NCBI GenBank assembly: GCA_025558095.1
Contig: JAIVFI010000003.1
Coordinates: 682,001 to 746,000 of the forward strand
Direction of reading: 5' to 3'
DNA length: 64,000 nucleotides
Source: Hyaloraphidium curvatum
Taxonomy: Eukaryota; Monoblepharomycota; Hyaloraphidiomycetes; Hyaloraphidiales; Hyaloraphidiaceae
In this document: piece by piece, positions 59,467-64,000 of the stretch
Numbering within the stretch: position 1 is the stretch's first letter
Layout of the letters: each line of letters starts with the position of its first letter
Notes under the pieces: model-generated
Databases searched by the model: none
What the model was told of the DNA's origin: nothing
Seen by the model: only the letters and a program-made list of their open reading frames with translations
Program-made: the position numbers and the translations under genes

Positions 59467-62400
59467 TGTCACTCCCGGGCGAGTTGAACGCCCTTCTTGC
59501 GGACCTTTCGAATCCCCCGACGTGCACGCCTGCGCTTCTGGAGCGGATCAGGACATTGCTTAAAGGCCACGGAAAAGAAGATGCCAAGGCCTCTGGTCCC
59601 TCCGGCAGGGTACCGAAGAAGGATGCAGCCAAGGGCCGCCCGAAGGCCCCGAAGGAGGTCGCTCCCTTTGCCATGCGGCTGCTCAACCTGGCAGGAAAGA
59701 GACCAGGGGCGAGTCCGGCTGGCGAAGGGACCGAGACCAAACCCGACCCCTCGCTGGCGGTGGTCCTCGAGGCCGCCGCGGTTGCGGCCGATTTCCTGGC
59801 CCAACACGAAAAGTCGGTCGGCGTGCCAGCATTCAGCATCGAAAGGGCCCTTCTCATGGTGGCCACCAAGGCTTTGGAAGGAGATCTACCAGTCGTCGCT
59901 CACCGCACTCTGCGGACTTTGTGCCAACGGCTCGAGCGGCATGTTTCCGGAAACACGGCGACATCCGACATGGACGCTCTGACGGCGAAGCTAAAGGCGA
60001 CGTCTATTTCGTCGAAAGCAAAGGAGGCTACAAAAGCACGCACGACTGCGCCGGGCGTGTCGAAGCCAGGCAAGCCGTCTCGAGATGTGGCAGACAAAGC
60101 GCCGGCGATGGAGTTCAAGCTTTCCGCCCCAACCGGGCTGATCGCTTCCGATGTTGCGACCCTTGTTCTCGGGTACTACGTGGCTGTCGTTCGCCTCTTG
60201 ATTGTGACGCGTACCGAAGCTTTGCGAACAGTGGCCTATGAGGCCCTTGCGTGGAGCGTCCATCTGAGTGCTTTGGATCCTCAGGCGGGCCCGAAGTATA
60301 CGGACACCCTCTTTCGGACACTGTACCACGCGGACACGGACATTGCAACTTCGCCGGCTGCGTTGCAGAAGCGGGAGCTTGCTCTCGCTTTCGCGGTCGA
60401 GAATCCATCCCTGCAGGGGAGCTTCAACGAGCTCGTCTACAAAGCTTCAGCTGCCACTTTCCAGTCCTTGGTGTCGGGCAAGAAGAGCGACCCCGGCCTC
60501 GTCGGAGCGCTTCTCGCTTTCTTCCGATCCATGTTTGCCCTCTTGTGTGCGAAGCTGCCGGAACCCGAGTACTCCAGCGCTCTGGCTTCCTGGACGGACC
60601 AATACCTTTACCTTCTCCGCAAAGAAGGCCACATGCAAGAGGCAGAGCCTGTGTCGCGGATGGTGTTGGAGGCCGTGAAGCGGACCTTGATCGGGGTGCA
60701 GAATCCCAACGTTCAAGTTGCGGGTCTTTCCCACGAGCTGGATGCTATCTCCGATTGTTTCGAGGAGGCAGATAACCCGAACGTCTCGGTTGGAATCGCC
60801 ATGGAGCTTCACCAACGGTTCCGCCAGCCGCTTCCCGGGGATGCCGACGCAACCTTGACCGAGTCGACCATTCGAAAGTATTTCCGTTCGGCCGACAGAT
60901 TCCGCAGAGTTGGAGCAGCAGCCATTGCGCAATCGAGCAAAGATCCACGACGGAAGGAGGCGCTGGCGGCGGCGGCCGAAACGGCCTTGAAGCTCTGCCT
61001 GCCCCTTGTGGAGTGGTTCACAACGCTGCCCGTTTCGAAGGGCATCGACAGCCCCCAGCTGGAGCTCTTGCTTTTCTCCACTCGACTTGCCGCGGTACAA
61101 GGCGCTGCCGAGTCGGAGTCGCCATCGTCAGCCACCGGTCTGCGCCGAGCATGGGAGCTTGCTAAGAAACGGGGCGCCGTTGACCAGTATCCCAGTTTGT
61201 CAACGGCCATGCACGTGCTTGCGACTGCTGCGTACAAGGAGCGCCGCTATCGCGAAGCGGCCGCACTCATGAAGGACTCTTGCGCCATTCTGCGCGAAGC
61301 GGTGGACAAGGTGGCCGTGCAAACTAGCGACGGCGAGCAGGAGGCGCTTGAAATGCACGTGCTACTTGCCAAACGGATGGAAATGTTCGCCACGTGCATG
61401 CATCTATCTGGGGATCGCAAGGTCGGTCTGCTTGCTGAGCCACCTGTCTTGGCCTAACCCTCGGACGTAACAGGATGCTCTTGACATTCTCAGCGCCGGA
61501 GCTCGAGAATATGTCGAGCACTTGTCCCTGCTGTCTTCGGACCAGTCAGTCTCGCAGGACAACACTCTGGGTGATATCTTCGAACGCTACTGCAAGTGGT
61601 CTCTTCGCGACGAGGTCGTGGACTCGGGCTACGTTCCGCTTGCCCGTATGATGGTCAAAGAAGCACACGGATTGGATGGTCGATTGTATTGTTCGCTCTT
61701 GGAAAGGGAGTTGGCGCTCCTCCAGGTCTCGTTTCCCTCGTCGGTAGCCGCACAGGTCCTGGTCATTGACGAGCTGTTTCCGGTTTGCACATGCACTCGG
61801 CGACGCAGCGAGTAAGTCCACTGCACCGCAACCAAGCGCACGGCTCTGAAATAAACCCACAAAGGTTGCTGCTCGCCCGGACGAGGATCCTGCGGAGGAG
61901 CGATCCCAACGCAGCTTTCACTTCCGTGCAGCAGGCTCTGGACCTCTTGAAGTCCATGGCCGAGACCGAGGACCATATAGAGCTTCTTGCTGCGGCGTAT
62001 CTTCTCAAGGGCTCCATTGTTTGCGAGACCCAAGGCTACGATCCGCAACCTTTCCGCGTGGCTGCATGCCTTTGGGACAGGCTCTTGCCGGAGCCAGTGG
62101 ATCGAAACAGCCTCCAGGACGAGAACCGGGGCAAGAACTCGGATCCGAAGGCGATCGTTCGCGCAGCGCAAGCTCGAAAGGCGGTGAAAAGCGGGGGCAA
62201 AGACAAAGCGTCTCAAGCGAAGCCGGTTGTGCGCCAGGAAGAAAAGCCTCTACCGGCTCGGATCGAAAACGTTGAGCAGGCTTTTGCTGACGCACGTGGG
62301 AGCTAACTCGCCTTCCATGTCTCCACGGTGCTAAGCTTGCTGTGCTTTGCAGGGTATGCCGCGGACTTCTTGGGGACGCAGAATCAACTGCCGGACCGCA

Positions 62401-64000
62401 TTCGCCTCCTTCGCATTTGTCTCCGAATCAATCTGTTCCGCTCTCCGGATAAATCGCTCGTTGCTGGTAAATTATCGCACTCCGTTGACCCCGTATCCTA
62501 CTAATGCTTCGCTTGGTGCCTCCAGAGTCTGTTGCTTTGGAATGCGCGGTTGGGCACTCGTATCTCATGCTCGGGTACACGAAGCAAGCCGGATTAGCCT
62601 ATAACCGAGCAAAGCTCCACGTTGAATCAAATAAGACGGGCGACCCTTTTGTGGACGTGCACTTCTACCTCGGCTACAGCTACTACCTCAGCTGCTTGGG
62701 GAACCTCGACAAGAGGTGAGCTTACGCACTCCGCGGCATTGCCGACGCTCCATGTGCCCTGTTCTTACATTCTGCTCAGCAAAACAATGTTCGACCGCGC
62801 GGCTGCCGTTGCACGGGACTCTCAAGTGTTCGAGGATCTAGAGAGCACGGGGGCCAAGGCGAAGAGGATGAAGCTCCGACGTCTTCTATCTAGCGCTCTA
62901 TACGTGCAGACTTCTCTGCTGTTCGCGCAGGTAAGTCTAAACCCGTGGAAAGCTCAGGCCGAGTATTCATTCGCTGGTGCAGGGACGGATGGCTCCAGCG
63001 CTAAAGAGCACTATCAAGTCCGCGCAGCTGCTCATTGAGCTCGCCGTGAAGGAAGCAAGGCAAGGCTCACAGACCAAGTCTGTGCTGGATTTGAAGTCGA
63101 ACTCTGGCAACGCCGCCCTGGTTGCAAGTATTCGCCACGCCAACTACGAGACCATCATGGTACGCATGCCGCTGGCAGCCACTGATTGCTGGCTCTAAAA
63201 TGAGCTTATCGCAGGAGCTGCTTGGATGCTTGGAAAACCTGGGACAGATGCTCCTCATCCGCGGTTCTCCGGGCGAGGCGGAAGTTTACTTCCGTCGTGG
63301 CCTAGACATCGCGCAAGCGCTAGGCTCCACCTCTCTCTCCGAAAAGTTTGCCTTATGTCTCGCAGAAGCCGATTACCGGCGCCTGCGGCTCGAGGATGCG
63401 GAATCACACCTAAACTCGTTGAGACAGGACGTGGACGTGGTCAGTGCGGCGACTCGTGCCCCCCACTTGAGCTCATTCCAGCTTGTACAGCCGCCCGCGG
63501 ATTTGACGAAGGATGTCGCTTTCCGACACATGCGCCATGGGGATCTCTGCTTCCGCAAGGGCAGTTTGGACTTGGCAGAAGCAGAGTTCGACAAGTCTCG
63601 TGCTGTGCTCGAAATGGTCGCTGCACCGGCTTTTGTGGCAGCACTGGAAAACGCGCCTCCGCCGTGGGATCGGTTTGCTGCTTTCATTCTCGTAGGGTGC
63701 TCATAGGTCGCTCCAGGATCGCTGCAACGCCACGGGAAACTTCTCTGTTGCAATATGCCGTAAAGGCCAGCTCCGTTGGTCGCAAAGTGGCGGAAAGTGG
63801 GTTTGCCGTTGCCATGGATCGTGCGAATCTTACCGGGGTGCCAGATGCGGGCAAGGGTGACAGCTTTCTTCTCTCGTACGTGAAGACGGAGCTGCTGGCC
63901 AGGATCGGTTGGTGGCATCTTGTTCCACGTTGCTTGCCCCTAGCTTACGTGCTGGCAGGGTCTACGGTGATGAAGCAAGGCAAGCTTCGCGAAGCGGAGA
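59467..64000 (+). CDS. Large helical/TPR protein, possible separase (3' partial)
   Basis: The gene starts at the ATG at 59467 (MSLPGELNALLADLSN) with a long first exon, then short introns from 61419 onward, and runs off the right edge. The about 1,300 residues visible are helical-repeat rich: AFSIERALLMVATKALEGDL, TDTLFRTLYHADTDIAT, MHVLATAAYKERRYREAAAL and VDVHFYLGYSYYLSCLGNLD. Length, TPR-like repeats and segments such as MAPALKSTIKSAQLLIELA and LGCLENLGQMLLIRGSPGEA resemble the N-terminal superhelix of separase (Esp1/Cut1), the protease that cleaves cohesin. The catalytic His/Cys domain would lie beyond this window, so the call is tentative. APC5-like or other TPR proteins are alternatives. 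Acceptor and donor choices between 62300 and 63200 are uncertain. Confidence 0.45.

Overview
This 64 kb window comes from a compact, GC-rich nuclear genome. It is eukaryotic: almost every gene is broken by GT-AG introns of about 49-60 nt, and the proteins are clear homologs of spliceosomal, nucleolar, ER and mitochondrial factors. I count 31 protein genes, about one per 2.1 kb. The mix (Vts1/Smaug, PAS kinase, CNPPD1-type cyclin, Sec2/Rabin8, Vma22, TRIP13, SRRM1, CARM1) points to an opisthokont, most likely an early-diverging fungus or a unicellular relative. That placement is inference. I saw no mobile elements, CRISPR arrays, rRNA or tRNA genes.

Layout, left to right: a 5'-truncated TOG/CLASP-like microtubule protein (+); ASCC2 (-) and a small unknown gene (-); TRIP13 (+); an unknown coiled-coil protein (-); CARM1 (+); an SDR42E-type sterol dehydrogenase (-); UGGT (+); UTP14 (-) head-to-head with PWP2 (+); SEC23 (+); a Sec2/Rabin8 exchange factor (-); PP1 (-); SRRM1 (-); a CNPPD1-like cyclin (+); mitochondrial MetAP (-); a secreted Cys-rich protein (+); FEN1 (+); a small mitochondrial-type protein (-); VMA22 (+); ALG2 (-); a classical SDR (+); PPCDC (-); VTS1 (-); UGDH (-); a VPS9 protein (+); COQ1 (+); a PAS-kinase homolog (+); a divergent pyruvate kinase (+); PBDC1 (-); and a large helical protein, possibly separase, that runs off the right edge (+).

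Convergent genes often sit 5-50 bp apart, and UGGT/UTP14 share bases in their stop codons. Divergent genes share 74-300 bp promoters. One such pair, UTP14 and PWP2, belongs to the same complex, the SSU processome. Several genes serve the secretory pathway (UGGT, SEC23, Sec2/Rabin8, ALG2, VMA22, VPS9), but they do not form an operon-like unit.

Most exon structures were worked out by hand from splice signals, reading frame and remembered family sequences. The most striking observation is FEN1: its first intron follows the ATG directly, is 90 nt long and has no stop. Splicing gives a canonical FEN1 N-terminus. Retention adds 30 residues that look like a mitochondrial presequence.
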